This document shows positions 1-6,100 of a DNA stretch of 9,539 nucleotides, one piece after another (positions within the stretch are counted from its first letter, which is position 1; each line of letters begins with the position of its first letter). This stretch comes from an uncultured Oscillibacter sp. (GTDB lineage Bacteria > Bacillota > Clostridia > Oscillospirales > Oscillospiraceae), in the NCBI GenBank assembly GCA_910586735.1, contig CAJUJW010000084.1, forward strand, positions 1-9,539, given 5' to 3'. The notes under the pieces are model-generated. The model saw only the letters and a program-made list of their open reading frames with translations. It did no database searches and was not told where the DNA came from. Position numbers and translations under genes: made by a program.

Positions 1-871
1 GGCGTGGGCCGCTATGGTCAATGCCAAGTTTGAGGAAAAGGGGCTGACGTGCCGCATCGACCACCGCTCCTATGAGCGGCAGGGGCTTGACCTGCTGCCT
101 ACTGTCCATGAGGGCGTGGCCGTCCGCCAGATGGAGGCCAAGGGCATCCCCACCGACAAGGGCGATTGGAACCGCTGGATAAAAGCAGCCAACAATCTGC
201 TGTGGGATATTCGGAAGAAAATCGCCAGTCTGACCGATTGGATTAAGGACATAAGGGATGAATTGAGCAAGCCCCAGGCCCCTGATCTGGCTGACCTGCT
301 GATTGCCTATTACAACGCCAGAAACGCCGGAGCGTGGAGCCAGAAGGCCAGAGTTGGTAATCTCAAACATTTTGCCGGGGCTGTCAACTATCTGACCGAG
401 AACGGTATATCCACGCTGGACGATCTGAAGGCCCGCATCAAGGCCGTCAGTGACAGGAAGGAGACAGTCAACGACGCCTTGAAAGCTATGTCCGCCCGAA
501 AGAAGGAGTTGGAGGAATTACTTCGGTATGTTGACCTCTACCAAGAGACCAAGCCCGTCTATGACGAGTGGAAGTCCATCAAGTGGAAGGGCAAGCGGGA
601 GAAATTCGAGAGGGAGCATAAGGGCGATTTGAGGATATTCCACATGACCCGCCGGAAGCTGGAAAAGCACCGCTCTCCTGCCGGTGAAATTCCTGTCCAG
701 GCGTGGCGGCAGGAGTTAGCGGAGATGCAGCGGAAATACCCCGCCGAGTATGAGCGGTACAAGCCCCTGCGTGACGATCTGACGAAGTTGCTGCAAGTGA
801 AATCCTGCGTAGATACCGCTCTGCGCCAGCAGGAGCAGACCCGGCAGAAACGCCGGGAGGCGGAGCGGTAA
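1..871 (+). CDS. MobA/MobL-type relaxase, C-terminal part (5' end outside window)
   Basis: The reading frame is open from the first full codon at position 2 to the TAA at 869-871, so the gene starts upstream and the ATG at 14 is an internal Met. About 289 residues are visible. The opening residues (NAKFEEKGL, then CRIDHRSYERQGLDL) match the end of the MobA/MobL (MobQ) relaxase domain, where an His/Asp/Arg segment is followed by a conserved PTVHEG stretch. The catalytic tyrosine and the HUH metal-binding part are not in the window. The remainder is Lys/Glu/Arg-rich and helical, probably a coiled coil for DNA or coupling-protein contacts. Relaxases nick the transfer origin and pilot the strand during mobilization by a helper conjugative system. 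The link with a recombinase downstream fits an integrative mobilizable element. Confidence 0.88.
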   Translation, partial: AWAAMVNAKFEEKGLTCRIDHRSYERQGLDLLPTVHEGVAVRQMEAKGIPTDKGDWNRWIKAANNLLWDIRKKIASLTDWIKDIRDELSKPQAPDLADLLIAYYNARNAGAWSQKARVGNLKHFAGAVNYLTENGISTLDDLKARIKAVSDRKETVNDALKAMSARKKELEELLRYVDLYQETKPVYDEWKSIKWKGKREKFEREHKGDLRIFHMTRRKLEKHRSPAGEIPVQAWRQELAEMQRKYPAEYERYKPLRDDLTKLLQVKSCVDTALRQQEQTRQKRREAER

Positions 872-872
872 T

Positions 873-905
873 TGGTGGTGGCGGACATTTTGACCGCCAC
901 CACCA
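873..905 (+). other. Perfect 12-bp intercistronic hairpin
   Basis: TGGTGGTGGCGG at 873-884 is exactly complementary to CCGCCACCACCA at 894-905, with a 9-base loop. It begins one base after the relaxase stop and ends before the AAAGGAG ribosome site of the next gene. There is no T run on either strand, so it does not look like a standard intrinsic terminator; an mRNA-stability or processing element, or partial attenuation, is more likely. Confidence 0.75.
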
Positions 906-932
906 GAAGAAAAACATGAAAGGAGTGCAAAT

Positions 933-1130
933 TTGAAGATCACCAAAAACGGACACATCCAAGTAAAAAATATTTCGGCATATTGGATTCCCGAATTGAC
1001 GGCTACAGAAGTGATTGCCGGAACAATCTACACCGTCACTGGTAGCTATGAAGGGGCCGAGAGCTTCATGCGTAAGCTGGAGCGCATCACCGCCAGAAAT
1101 TTTTCCGAAAAGCAGGAGGATTTTGAATGA
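933..1130 (+). CDS. Small accessory protein of the mobile element (65 aa, TTG start)
   Basis: This gene encodes 65 residues. The TTG start at 933 has AAAGGAG at 919-925 with a 7-base gap. Its TGA stop overlaps the ATG of the recombinase gene (ATGA, 1127-1130), so the two are translationally coupled. The protein has no membrane segment and no motif I can assign. The middle (AGTIYTVTGSYEGAESF) followed by KLERI suggests a small beta-sheet plus helix. Small proteins of similar size, loosely called TnpW-like, are found next to recombinases in Tn4451-type elements, but I cannot show this one belongs to that family. The tight coupling suggests it is made together with the recombinase, perhaps as a directionality or accessory factor; that is inference only. 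Confidence 0.7.
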   Translation: MKITKNGHIQVKNISAYWIPELTATEVIAGTIYTVTGSYEGAESFMRKLERITARNFSEKQEDFE

Positions 1131-2845
1131 CAAACGCCCCCGTTTCTGCTACAATAGGGACTACCAATCCTGTACTGACAGTTGCTCCCTTGAAGGAGGA
1201 TACAGAAATGTCAGGAGCAACGAACAAAATCACTGCCCTCTACTGCCGGTTAAGCCAAGAGGACGAGAGAGCCGGGGAGTCCCTATCCATCGAGAATCAA
1301 AGGGCTATCTTACTCCAATACGTTAAGGACCATCATTTTCCGAACCCTGTGTTTTTCATCGATGATGGTGTAAGCGGCGTGACCTATGACCGTCCCGGAT
1401 TCCAAGCGATGCTGGCCGAGATTGAAGCGGGCAACGTGGCTGTTGCCATCACCAAGGACCTCTCCCGGCTGGGCCGGAACTCCGCGTTGACCGGGCTTTA
1501 CACCAACTTTACCTTCCCGCAGAACGGTGTCCGGTTTATCGCCATCAACGACAACTATGACACAATCGACCCCAACAGTGTCAACAACGATTTCGCCGGA
1601 ATAAAGAACTGGTTCAACGAATTTTATGCCAGGGATACCAGCCGCAAAATCCGGGCTGTACAGAAGGCGAAGGGTGAGCGGGGTGTGCCGCTGACGGTCA
1701 ACGTCCCCTACGGCTATGTGAAGGACCCGGAGAATCCGAGGCGCTGGCTGATCGACCCGGAGGCCGCTCAGGTGGTAAGGCGCATCTTCCAGATGTGCAT
1801 GGAGGGGCGAGGGCCGCAGCAGATCGCCAACCAGCTCCGGGCGGATAAGGTGCTGACCCCCACCGCCTACAAAAAACAGCAGGGGCGCAGTACGCCGAAC
1901 CCCGACCCGGAGAATCCTTGTGGCTGGCAGGACAGTTCCGTTGTCAAGATTCTGGAACGCCGGGAGTATACGGGCTGTACCGTCAATTTCAAAACCTACA
2001 CCAACTCCATCTGGGATAAGAAGCAGAGGGAGAACCCGGTTGAAAAGCAGGCAATCTTTCCCGATACCCATGAGCGCATTATTGAGGATGATGTGTTTGA
2101 GAAGGTCCAGGTGATCCGCCAGCAGAGGCACCGCATGACCCGCACCGGCAGAAGCAGTATTTTTTCCGGACTGGTCTACTGCGCCGACTGCGGCTCCAAG
2201 ATGCAGTACGGTTCTTCCAACAACGGCGATTTCTCTCAAGACTTCTTCGACTGCTCTCTGCACAAGAAGAACAGGGAGAAATGCGGCGGGCACTTCATCC
2301 GGGTGAAGGTTCTGGAACGCATGGTTTTGAAGCATATCCAACTGGTGACGGACTACATTCTGCGGTATGAAGCCCATTTCCGCATGGTCATGGAACAGCA
2401 GATGAAGCTGGAAAGCGCCGAGAAGATTCTGACCAGCAGGAAGAAGCTCAGCCGGGACGAGAAGCGCATCGCCGAGCTGAAGCGGCTGTTTATCAAGATT
2501 TATGAAGACAACGCCAGCGGGCGGCTGAGTGACGAGCGGTTTGATATGCTGAATCAGAGTTATGAGGCGGAGCAGAAGCAGCTTGAGGCCAAGGTCGTTA
2601 CCTTGCGGCAGGAGATTGAAGTACAGGCGCGACAGAGCGAGAATATCGAGAAGTTCATCCAGACGGCGCAGAAGTATGTGTCCATTGAAACACTTGACGC
2701 CTACGCCCTTCGGGAGCTGGTTCAGGCGATCTATGTGGAGGCCCCGGATAAGTCCAGCGGCAAGCGGAGGCAGAATATCCACATCAAGTATGACGGCCTG
2801 GGCTTTATCCCTCTGGATGAGCTGATGAAAGAGGAAACGGCGTGA
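1127..2845 (+). CDS. Large serine recombinase (TndX/TnpX type)
   Basis: This 572-residue protein should excise and integrate the element by serine-mediated strand exchange. The N-terminal resolvase domain starts at ITALYCRLSQED, with the likely nucleophile Ser43, and contains the conserved DLSRLGRN segment around residues 111-118. The recombinase domain follows (GVPLTVNVPYGY near residue 190, then GPQQIANQL). A zinc ribbon lies around residues 350-390 (CADCG, later C-x-LHKK and CGGH). A long coiled-coil stretch comes next, and the end (HIKYDGLGFIPLDEL) matches DUF4368. Length is normal for the family. Two in-frame starts are credible: ATG 1127, with AGGAGG at 1114-1119 and overlapping the upstream stop, and ATG 1208, with AAGGAGGA at 1193-1200, which would give 545 residues beginning MSGATNKITAL and closer to the catalytic domain. 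Family and domain calls are firm; the start is not. Confidence 0.95.
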   Translation: MTNAPVSATIGTTNPVLTVAPLKEDTEMSGATNKITALYCRLSQEDERAGESLSIENQRAILLQYVKDHHFPNPVFFIDDGVSGVTYDRPGFQAMLAEIEAGNVAVAITKDLSRLGRNSALTGLYTNFTFPQNGVRFIAINDNYDTIDPNSVNNDFAGIKNWFNEFYARDTSRKIRAVQKAKGERGVPLTVNVPYGYVKDPENPRRWLIDPEAAQVVRRIFQMCMEGRGPQQIANQLRADKVLTPTAYKKQQGRSTPNPDPENPCGWQDSSVVKILERREYTGCTVNFKTYTNSIWDKKQRENPVEKQAIFPDTHERIIEDDVFEKVQVIRQQRHRMTRTGRSSIFSGLVYCADCGSKMQYGSSNNGDFSQDFFDCSLHKKNREKCGGHFIRVKVLERMVLKHIQLVTDYILRYEAHFRMVMEQQMKLESAEKILTSRKKLSRDEKRIAELKRLFIKIYEDNASGRLSDERFDMLNQSYEAEQKQLEAKVVTLRQEIEVQARQSENIEKFIQTAQKYVSIETLDAYALRELVQAIYVEAPDKSSGKRRQNIHIKYDGLGFIPLDELMKEETA

Positions 2846-2883
2846 CCAAAGCCACGCCGTCCCTTGAAAACACTACGTTTTCA
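2837..2883 (+). other. Two adjacent inverted repeats at the end of the recombinase gene
   Basis: ACGGCGTG (2837-2844) pairs with CACGCCGT (2853-2860), across the recombinase stop codon. Five bases on, TGAAAAC (2865-2871) pairs with GTTTTCA (2877-2883) around ACTAC. The second lies where the attachment site of a terminal large serine recombinase is expected. Both repeats are seen directly; a role as recombinase binding site or attR is inference. Confidence 0.4.
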
Positions 2884-2914
2884 GCTTTCTTGCATTTTTA
2901 CTGTTTTACGGCCA

Positions 2915-2943
2915 CCGCCCCTTTTCGGCGGGGACGCTTTTTT
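2915..2943 (+). terminator. Weak candidate terminator after the recombinase
   Basis: CCGCC (2915-2919) pairs with GGCGG (2927-2931), and six T residues follow at 2938-2943. The stem is short and the T run is separated from it by six bases, so this is a weak intrinsic terminator at best. Confidence 0.3.
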
Positions 2944-2948
2944 GGGGT

Positions 2949-3896
2949 TTATGGAGCGGCGGCGGGGGCCTCCTCCGGGGTCTCCGGGGCACGTTCCGCC
3001 GGGCTTTGCTGTTCGCCCTTGACGATTTCGTCCACCAGGCTGTCAATGACGCTCTGGACATACTGGCTGTATCCGCCGGCCAGCTTCTGCTCCCAGTCGT
3101 CCTGGGTCTCGGCCAGCCGCCGCTTGAGGGCGCCCCAGTCCGTGCCGCCGCCGGAATGGACCGGCCTGCCCTCGGCCAGGGCCAGGACCGCCTCCTCCTG
3201 GGTGGCGTTGTCCGTCTCCTCCCCGACGTAGGTCCGGGACTTCTTGGCCCACTGGACCAGCCGGGCCCGCATCTCCTTCAGCGTGTCGTCGATTTTGCCC
3301 CGGTCCCCCAGGCCGCAGGTTTTCAGCTCCTGGAGCGTGTCCGCCTGGGAGGCCAAGGTCCCGCCCGGATGCCGCCGGACGATGGCCAGGGCGGTCTCTC
3401 CGTCCGTCATGCCGGGGTAATAGGCTTCCCGGTGGAGCCTGGCGATATCCCGGAGGCCCTGGCTGTCCCGCTGGCGGGACAGCTCGTTTGTTATGAGCGT
3501 GGACATGCCCGTGACGGGCCGGGCCATGTTGGCCGTGCCGAAGTAGTTGACGCTGTCCCGGCCGATGAGCTCACTCTGATAGGCCCCCAGGTGGGGAAAG
3601 GCCGCCTCAAAGCGGTCGTTGATCAGCTTGTAGGTTTCCGCGTCCGTCATCCCGCTGTAGTCCGTGGCGTCGTGGAGGGTGGCCAGGGCGGAGAGCTTCT
3701 GCCAGTCCGTCATCTTGGAGAAGTTGGGCAGGTCCGGCGCCTTCGCCGCCTGTTCCGCCCGCTCCTCCTTTGTCAGCACCGACTGGAACGTGTCCGTCCG
3801 GGCGGGGGCGGCGGCCTTCCTCTCCGCCGGGGCCGTCCGCTGGACGGGGGTGTAAGCCTGTCTCCAGAGTCCTTGGATGCCATCCATGCCTGCCAT
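2949..3896 (-). CDS. Unrecognised Ala/Pro-rich protein with an internal repeat (315 aa)
   Basis: I do not recognise this protein. It has no signal peptide or membrane segment, so it is probably cytoplasmic. Residues 1-50 and the last 20 (PAERAPETPEEAPAAAP) are Ala/Pro-rich and probably disordered. The middle is helical, charged and contains an internal repeat: LHDATDYSGMTDAETY near residue 74 and LHREAYYPGMTDGETAL near residue 153 share the pattern LH-x4-Y-[SP]-GMTD-[AG]-ET. The start used is ATG 3896, with a weak GAAAG upstream; a second ATG three codons later (MDGIQGL) is equally possible. It reads toward the mobile element and ends within about 100 bases of the recombinase gene, so its C-terminus could have been changed by the insertion. 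GC-rich third positions match the host genes rather than the element. The gene looks real; its function is unknown. Confidence 0.72.
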   Translation of the reverse strand: MAGMDGIQGLWRQAYTPVQRTAPAERKAAAPARTDTFQSVLTKEERAEQAAKAPDLPNFSKMTDWQKLSALATLHDATDYSGMTDAETYKLINDRFEAAFPHLGAYQSELIGRDSVNYFGTANMARPVTGMSTLITNELSRQRDSQGLRDIARLHREAYYPGMTDGETALAIVRRHPGGTLASQADTLQELKTCGLGDRGKIDDTLKEMRARLVQWAKKSRTYVGEETDNATQEEAVLALAEGRPVHSGGGTDWGALKRRLAETQDDWEQKLAGGYSQYVQSVIDSLVDEIVKGEQQSPAERAPETPEEAPAAAP

Positions 3897-3930
3897 CTTC
3901 TTTCAAAACGTATTTCGCGGGGAAAGGAGC

Positions 3931-3961
3931 GGGACGGGACAGAGCCCGCCCCCTACATATT
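3931..3961. repeat. REP-like palindromic repeat, short copy
   Basis: GGGACGGG (3931-3938) pairs with CCCGCCCC (3945-3952) with one mismatch around a 6-base loop. The tail CCCCTACATATT (3950-3961) matches CCCCTACCATATT at 6174-6186, next to the larger foldback repeat, with one inserted base. The shared tail suggests that both belong to one dispersed family. Confidence 0.5.
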
Positions 3962-4008
3962 CTCTATCGGCGCGTTTCCCCAATTTCTTTAGGGCTTTCT
4001 TCCAGCCC

Positions 4009-4560
4009 TCAGACGGACCGGCCCAGCTCCTCCGCCTCCTGGAGCTGTTCGGGGTGGTTCTGGATGTCCCCGGCGGCCATGTTCCCCCCGGCGCAGACGA
4101 TGCCCAGGCTCTTCCAGCCCATGCGCTGAACCAGCCCCTCGTAAAAGGCCCGGACCGGGGCGAAGTTGTCCTCGTCCGCCCCCTCCGCCGCCATCAGCAG
4201 GATGCAGTCCTTCACGGGGTTGGCGTAGTTCGGGTCCAGCTCCGCCACGGCGAACAGGCGGTCAAAGGCGCATTTCAGCTGCCCGCTGATACTCCAGTAG
4301 TACATGGGAGAGGCCAGGACCACCACGTCCGCCGCCTGGTAGGCGGGGTAAATTTTGTCCATGCCGTCCTTCTGGACGCAGGGGCTGGCGGGGTCCTTGC
4401 CTCCGCCGCAGCAGCCCAGACAGCCGTGAATGTTCATTTTTTGCAGGTCGAACCGGGTCACGCTGTGCCCGGCCGCGCCCCTCTCAAACGCCTCGATCAG
4501 CGCTTTCGTGTTCCCCCTGGGGCGGGGACTTCCGTTCAGGATCAAAATTTTTTTGCTCAT
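4009..4560 (-). CDS. Flavodoxin-fold NAD(P)H-dependent oxidoreductase
   Basis: This 183-residue protein belongs to the NADPH-dependent FMN reductase/flavodoxin superfamily, which moves electrons from NAD(P)H through bound FMN to quinones, azo or nitro compounds, or iron. The first strand and phosphate loop are ILILNGSPRPRGNT (residues 5-18), the FMN phosphate-binding signature. ASPMYYWSISGQL (residues 84-95) is the second flavin-contact loop of this family. Cys47, Cys50, Cys51 and Cys61 form the cysteine-rich patch often seen in the clostridial branch (GC-x-GC, then CVQKDGM). Length is normal. The ribosome site GGAGG lies 7 bases before the ATG. It is divergent from an HxlR regulator gene with 102 bases between them, an arrangement often seen for redox-responsive regulators controlling a flavin reductase. 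The substrate cannot be told from sequence. Confidence 0.93.
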   Translation of the reverse strand: MSKKILILNGSPRPRGNTKALIEAFERGAAGHSVTRFDLQKMNIHGCLGCCGGGKDPASPCVQKDGMDKIYPAYQAADVVVLASPMYYWSISGQLKCAFDRLFAVAELDPNYANPVKDCILLMAAEGADEDNFAPVRAFYEGLVQRMGWKSLGIVCAGGNMAAGDIQNHPEQLQEAEELGRSV

Positions 4561-4631
4561 GGGAAAACCTCCAAATCTGTGATATACTCACCTTACCAAA
4601 AGGCCGCCAAAAACGGAAGTACGCACATACA

Positions 4632-4646
4632 GGTTAGATACTAACC
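4632..4646. promoter_or_regulatory. Perfect palindrome, probable HxlR operator
   Basis: GGTTAG-ATA-CTAACC is a perfect 15-base inverted repeat in the divergent intergenic region, ending 16 bases before the HxlR gene. HxlR-family dimers bind short dyads of this kind near their own promoters. It could control both the regulator gene and the flavodoxin-fold gene. Binding by this particular protein is inference. Confidence 0.65.
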
Positions 4647-4662
4647 GGGAGGTAAGCGTTAT

Positions 4663-4995
4663 ATGAAACAGGACTGCATTCAAAGCGCCAATTTCGAGGA
4701 CACCGGCTTTCACTACACCCTGTCCCTCATCAGCGGCAAGTACAAGATGGTCATTCTGTACTGCCTGATGGAATTCGGGGTGGTCCGCTACAGCGCGCTG
4801 AAGCGCTATATCGGCTCCATCTCCCACAAGACCCTCAGCGCCGCCCTGAAGGAGCTGGAGCGGGACGGGCTGATTCTCCGGGAGGAGTACCCCCAGATTC
4901 CGCCCAAGGTGGAGTACAGCCTGTCAGACAAGGGCCGGTCCCTGATGCCCGTGCTGGACGGCCTGTGCCTCTGGGGAGAGGAGAACCGGCCCTGA
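4663..4995 (+). CDS. HxlR-family winged-helix transcriptional regulator
   Basis: This 110-residue protein fits the HxlR family in length and pattern. The signature runs LISGKYKMVILYCLM (residues 22-36), then YSALKRYIGSISHKTLSAAL (43-62), the recognition-helix region, then KELERDGLI (63-71), PPKVEYSLSDKG (80-91) and the closing LCLWGE (101-106). Members act as dimers and often sense quinones, aldehydes or oxidants through an N-terminal cysteine. Cys5 is present but lies about 20 residues before SGKYK, further than in typical members, so a redox role is uncertain. The ribosome site GGGAGG is at 4647-4652. A palindrome sits just upstream, and the divergent gene encodes a flavodoxin-fold oxidoreductase that is the likely target. 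Confidence 0.95.
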   Translation: MKQDCIQSANFEDTGFHYTLSLISGKYKMVILYCLMEFGVVRYSALKRYIGSISHKTLSAALKELERDGLILREEYPQIPPKVEYSLSDKGRSLMPVLDGLCLWGEENRP

Positions 4996-5027
4996 GCTTC
5001 CCCGCCCGGCTCAGCAAGAATTTTTTT
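4992..5027 (+). terminator. Probable intrinsic terminator of the HxlR gene
   Basis: CTGAGC (4992-4997) pairs with GCTCAG (5009-5014), and seven T residues follow at 5021-5027. The stem includes the HxlR stop codon. The 6-base gap before the T run and the 11-base loop make it less than ideal. Confidence 0.5.
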
Positions 5028-5037
5028 GAATTTCCTC

Positions 5038-5066
5038 TTGACAACTTTCCTTGTCAGCGCTATCCT
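5038..5066 (+). promoter_or_regulatory. Promoter of the XRE-DUF3169 operon
   Basis: A perfect -35 box, TTGACA (5038-5043), is followed after 17 bases by TATCCT (5061-5066), which matches the -10 consensus at four of six bases. Transcription would start near 5073, giving a leader of about 58 bases. The -35 box is part of the first operator-like dyad, so a bound repressor would block polymerase. Confidence 0.65.
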
Positions 5067-5110
5067 GATGATGACAATAATCCTTGTCATTCCGACAACC
5101 AGACTTGTCA
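5039..5110 (+). promoter_or_regulatory. Three 18-bp operator-like dyads, TGACAA-N5-CTTGTCA
   Basis: Copies lie at 5039-5056, 5072-5089 and 5093-5110. The right half CTTGTCA is identical in all three. The left half is TGACAA in two and CGACAA in the third. The spacers (CTTTC, TAATC, CCAGA) are unrelated, so the half-sites are what is conserved. Start-to-start distances are 33 and 21 bases, close to three and two helical turns, which places the sites on one face of the DNA. The first overlaps the -35 box and the others lie in the leader. The likely ligand is the XRE protein encoded just downstream. Confidence 0.8.
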
Positions 5111-5130
5111 ACAGAAAGGGGGGCCCCTTT

Positions 5131-5346
5131 ATGCCTCTGTACAACCGCTTGAAAGAACACCGGGCCCGCCTGGGGGTCAACCAGCAGGAGATGGGCCGTC
5201 TGGCGGGAGTCTCCCGGCAGACCATCAGCCAGATCGAGCGGGGGGACTACTCCCCCTCCGTGACCCTGGCGCTGAAGCTGGCGGCCATCTGCGGCGCGCG
5301 GGTGGAGGACATTTTTACGTATCAGGAGGACGAATCCCATGAATGA
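5131..5346 (+). CDS. Short XRE-family HTH regulator (71 aa)
   Basis: This is a minimal Cro/C1-type repressor with almost nothing beyond the DNA-binding fold. Helices two and three are QQEMGRLAGVSRQTISQIERG (about residues 18-38), followed by the typical DYSPSVTLALKLAAICGARVEDIF. The start is ATG 5131 (MPLYNRLKEH), with AAAGGGGGG at 5115-5123 and a 7-base gap. An in-frame TTG at 5026 would extend the protein by 35 hydrophobic residues, but that extension would encode the promoter and operator dyads, so it is rejected. The stop overlaps the DUF3169 start by 8 bases, so the genes are translationally coupled. Short XRE proteins of this type often precede DUF3169 membrane proteins. Autoregulation through the three upstream dyads is likely but inferred. 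Confidence 0.93.
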   Translation: MPLYNRLKEHRARLGVNQQEMGRLAGVSRQTISQIERGDYSPSVTLALKLAAICGARVEDIFTYQEDESHE

Positions 5347-6100
5347 GAAAAGCGAGAACCGGAAGGCCCTGCCCAAGTTTGCCCTGACCATGCTGGCGTC
5401 CCTGGCGGTGGGCGGCGTGCTGGGCTTTGTGATTGGATGCAGCCGGGTTTTGGGCGTGGATGCCGCCGCCCTGGCGGAGGGAGTCAGCCGCTGCCTGGAC
5501 GCCGCCACCCCCTGGGGCATCCCCGTGACCTCCGTGCTGACCCTGGGGGCCAGTTTCCTCCTCTACCGTTCCGCCGCGAAAAAATTCGCCGCCTGGGGCG
5601 GCGGGGACGAGGACGAGACCTCCGAGTCCATTGAGGAGAAATTGAGCTGGGTGCTGTTCCTCAGCTCGACGCAGCTGCTCATCAACCTGTTTTTCCTGGC
5701 CGCTTTCTGCGTCTACTACATGGACAGGGACATCGGCGCCCTGGTCCTGGTGGGGGTGTTCATGGTCTCCTGCGGCCTGGTGGTCTTCGCCCAGCAGAAG
5801 GCCGTGGACCTGGTGCGGAGGATGAACCCGGAAAAGCGCGGCAGCATCTACGACACCAAGTTCCAGAAAAAGTGGCTGGAGAGCTGCGACGAGTCGGAGC
5901 GGCGGCAGATCGGCCAGGCGTGCTATAAAGCCTACATGATCACCACCCGGTTCTGTCTGGGGCTGTGGCTGGCGCTGGCGATTCTGAGCATGATCTTTGA
6001 GATGAGCGTTCTCCCCGTGTTCGTCCTGCTGCTGGTCTGGGGGGTCATGCAGGCGACATACACCCTGGAGTGCATCCGGCTGGGCAAGCGTTCCGCGTAG
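5339..6100 (+). CDS. DUF3169 family membrane protein
   Basis: This 253-residue integral membrane protein has about six hydrophobic segments by eye, near residues 14-34, 59-75, 104-126, 131-151, 201-220 and 223-243. The loop between the fourth and fifth carries the family signature: MNPEKRGSIYDTKFQKKWLE, then DESERRQ and CYKAYM. This fits DUF3169, a Firmicutes membrane family of unknown function usually found beside short XRE regulators, as here. The gene begins inside the XRE gene (8-base overlap), so both are made from one transcript. Its last codons run into a foldback repeat, and the TAG stop (6098-6100) lies within that repeat's left arm. The family assignment is from recalled pattern; its biochemical role is not known. 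Confidence 0.85.
   Translation: MNEKSENRKALPKFALTMLASLAVGGVLGFVIGCSRVLGVDAAALAEGVSRCLDAATPWGIPVTSVLTLGASFLLYRSAAKKFAAWGGGDEDETSESIEEKLSWVLFLSSTQLLINLFFLAAFCVYYMDRDIGALVLVGVFMVSCGLVVFAQQKAVDLVRRMNPEKRGSIYDTKFQKKWLESCDESERRQIGQACYKAYMITTRFCLGLWLALAILSMIFEMSVLPVFVLLLVWGVMQATYTLECIRLGKRSA

Larger units (their letters stand above)
1..2948 (+). mobile_element. Right-hand end of an integrated mobilizable element (Tn4451-like IME)
   Basis: A relaxase, a small accessory protein and a large serine recombinase lie in that order on one strand. In Tn4451-type mobilizable elements the recombinase gene commonly sits at one end of the element, so the boundary with the chromosome is expected just after 2845. 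The genes from 2949 on are much richer in G and C and look like host housekeeping or regulatory genes, which supports a junction here. The left part of the element is outside the window. The exact right end is not determined; 2948 is the outer limit, the base before the next host gene. Confidence 0.75.

Noticed and set aside
14..16. ATG at 14 as the relaxase start
   Set aside because: The frame is open to the window edge with family-like residues before it and no ribosome site, so the gene begins upstream.
1310..2782. A 490-codon open frame on the - strand
   Set aside because: It lies entirely opposite the recombinase gene, shows no family resemblance, and arises from the codon bias of the real gene.
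3006..3992. A 328-codon open frame on the + strand
   Set aside because: It mirrors the - strand gene at 2949-3896; its Gly/Leu/Val-rich translation is typical of an antisense shadow in GC-rich DNA, with no ribosome site.
3991..4009. AGGGCT/AGCCCT hairpin as terminator of the flavodoxin-fold gene
   Set aside because: The 6-bp stem overlaps the stop codon and has no T run on either strand.
3877..4644. A 255-codon open frame on the + strand
   Set aside because: It is opposite the flavodoxin-fold gene, whose FMN motifs make the - strand frame the real one.
5039..5110. The dyad array as a small CRISPR array
   Set aside because: The units are symmetric, 18 bases long and only 3-15 bases apart, and sit on a promoter, so they are operators rather than repeats with spacers.
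5026..5130. TTG start giving a 106-residue XRE protein with a hydrophobic N-terminus
   Set aside because: The extra codons coincide with the TTGACA promoter and the operator dyads and follow a T run; ATG 5131 has its own ribosome site and family-typical N-terminus.
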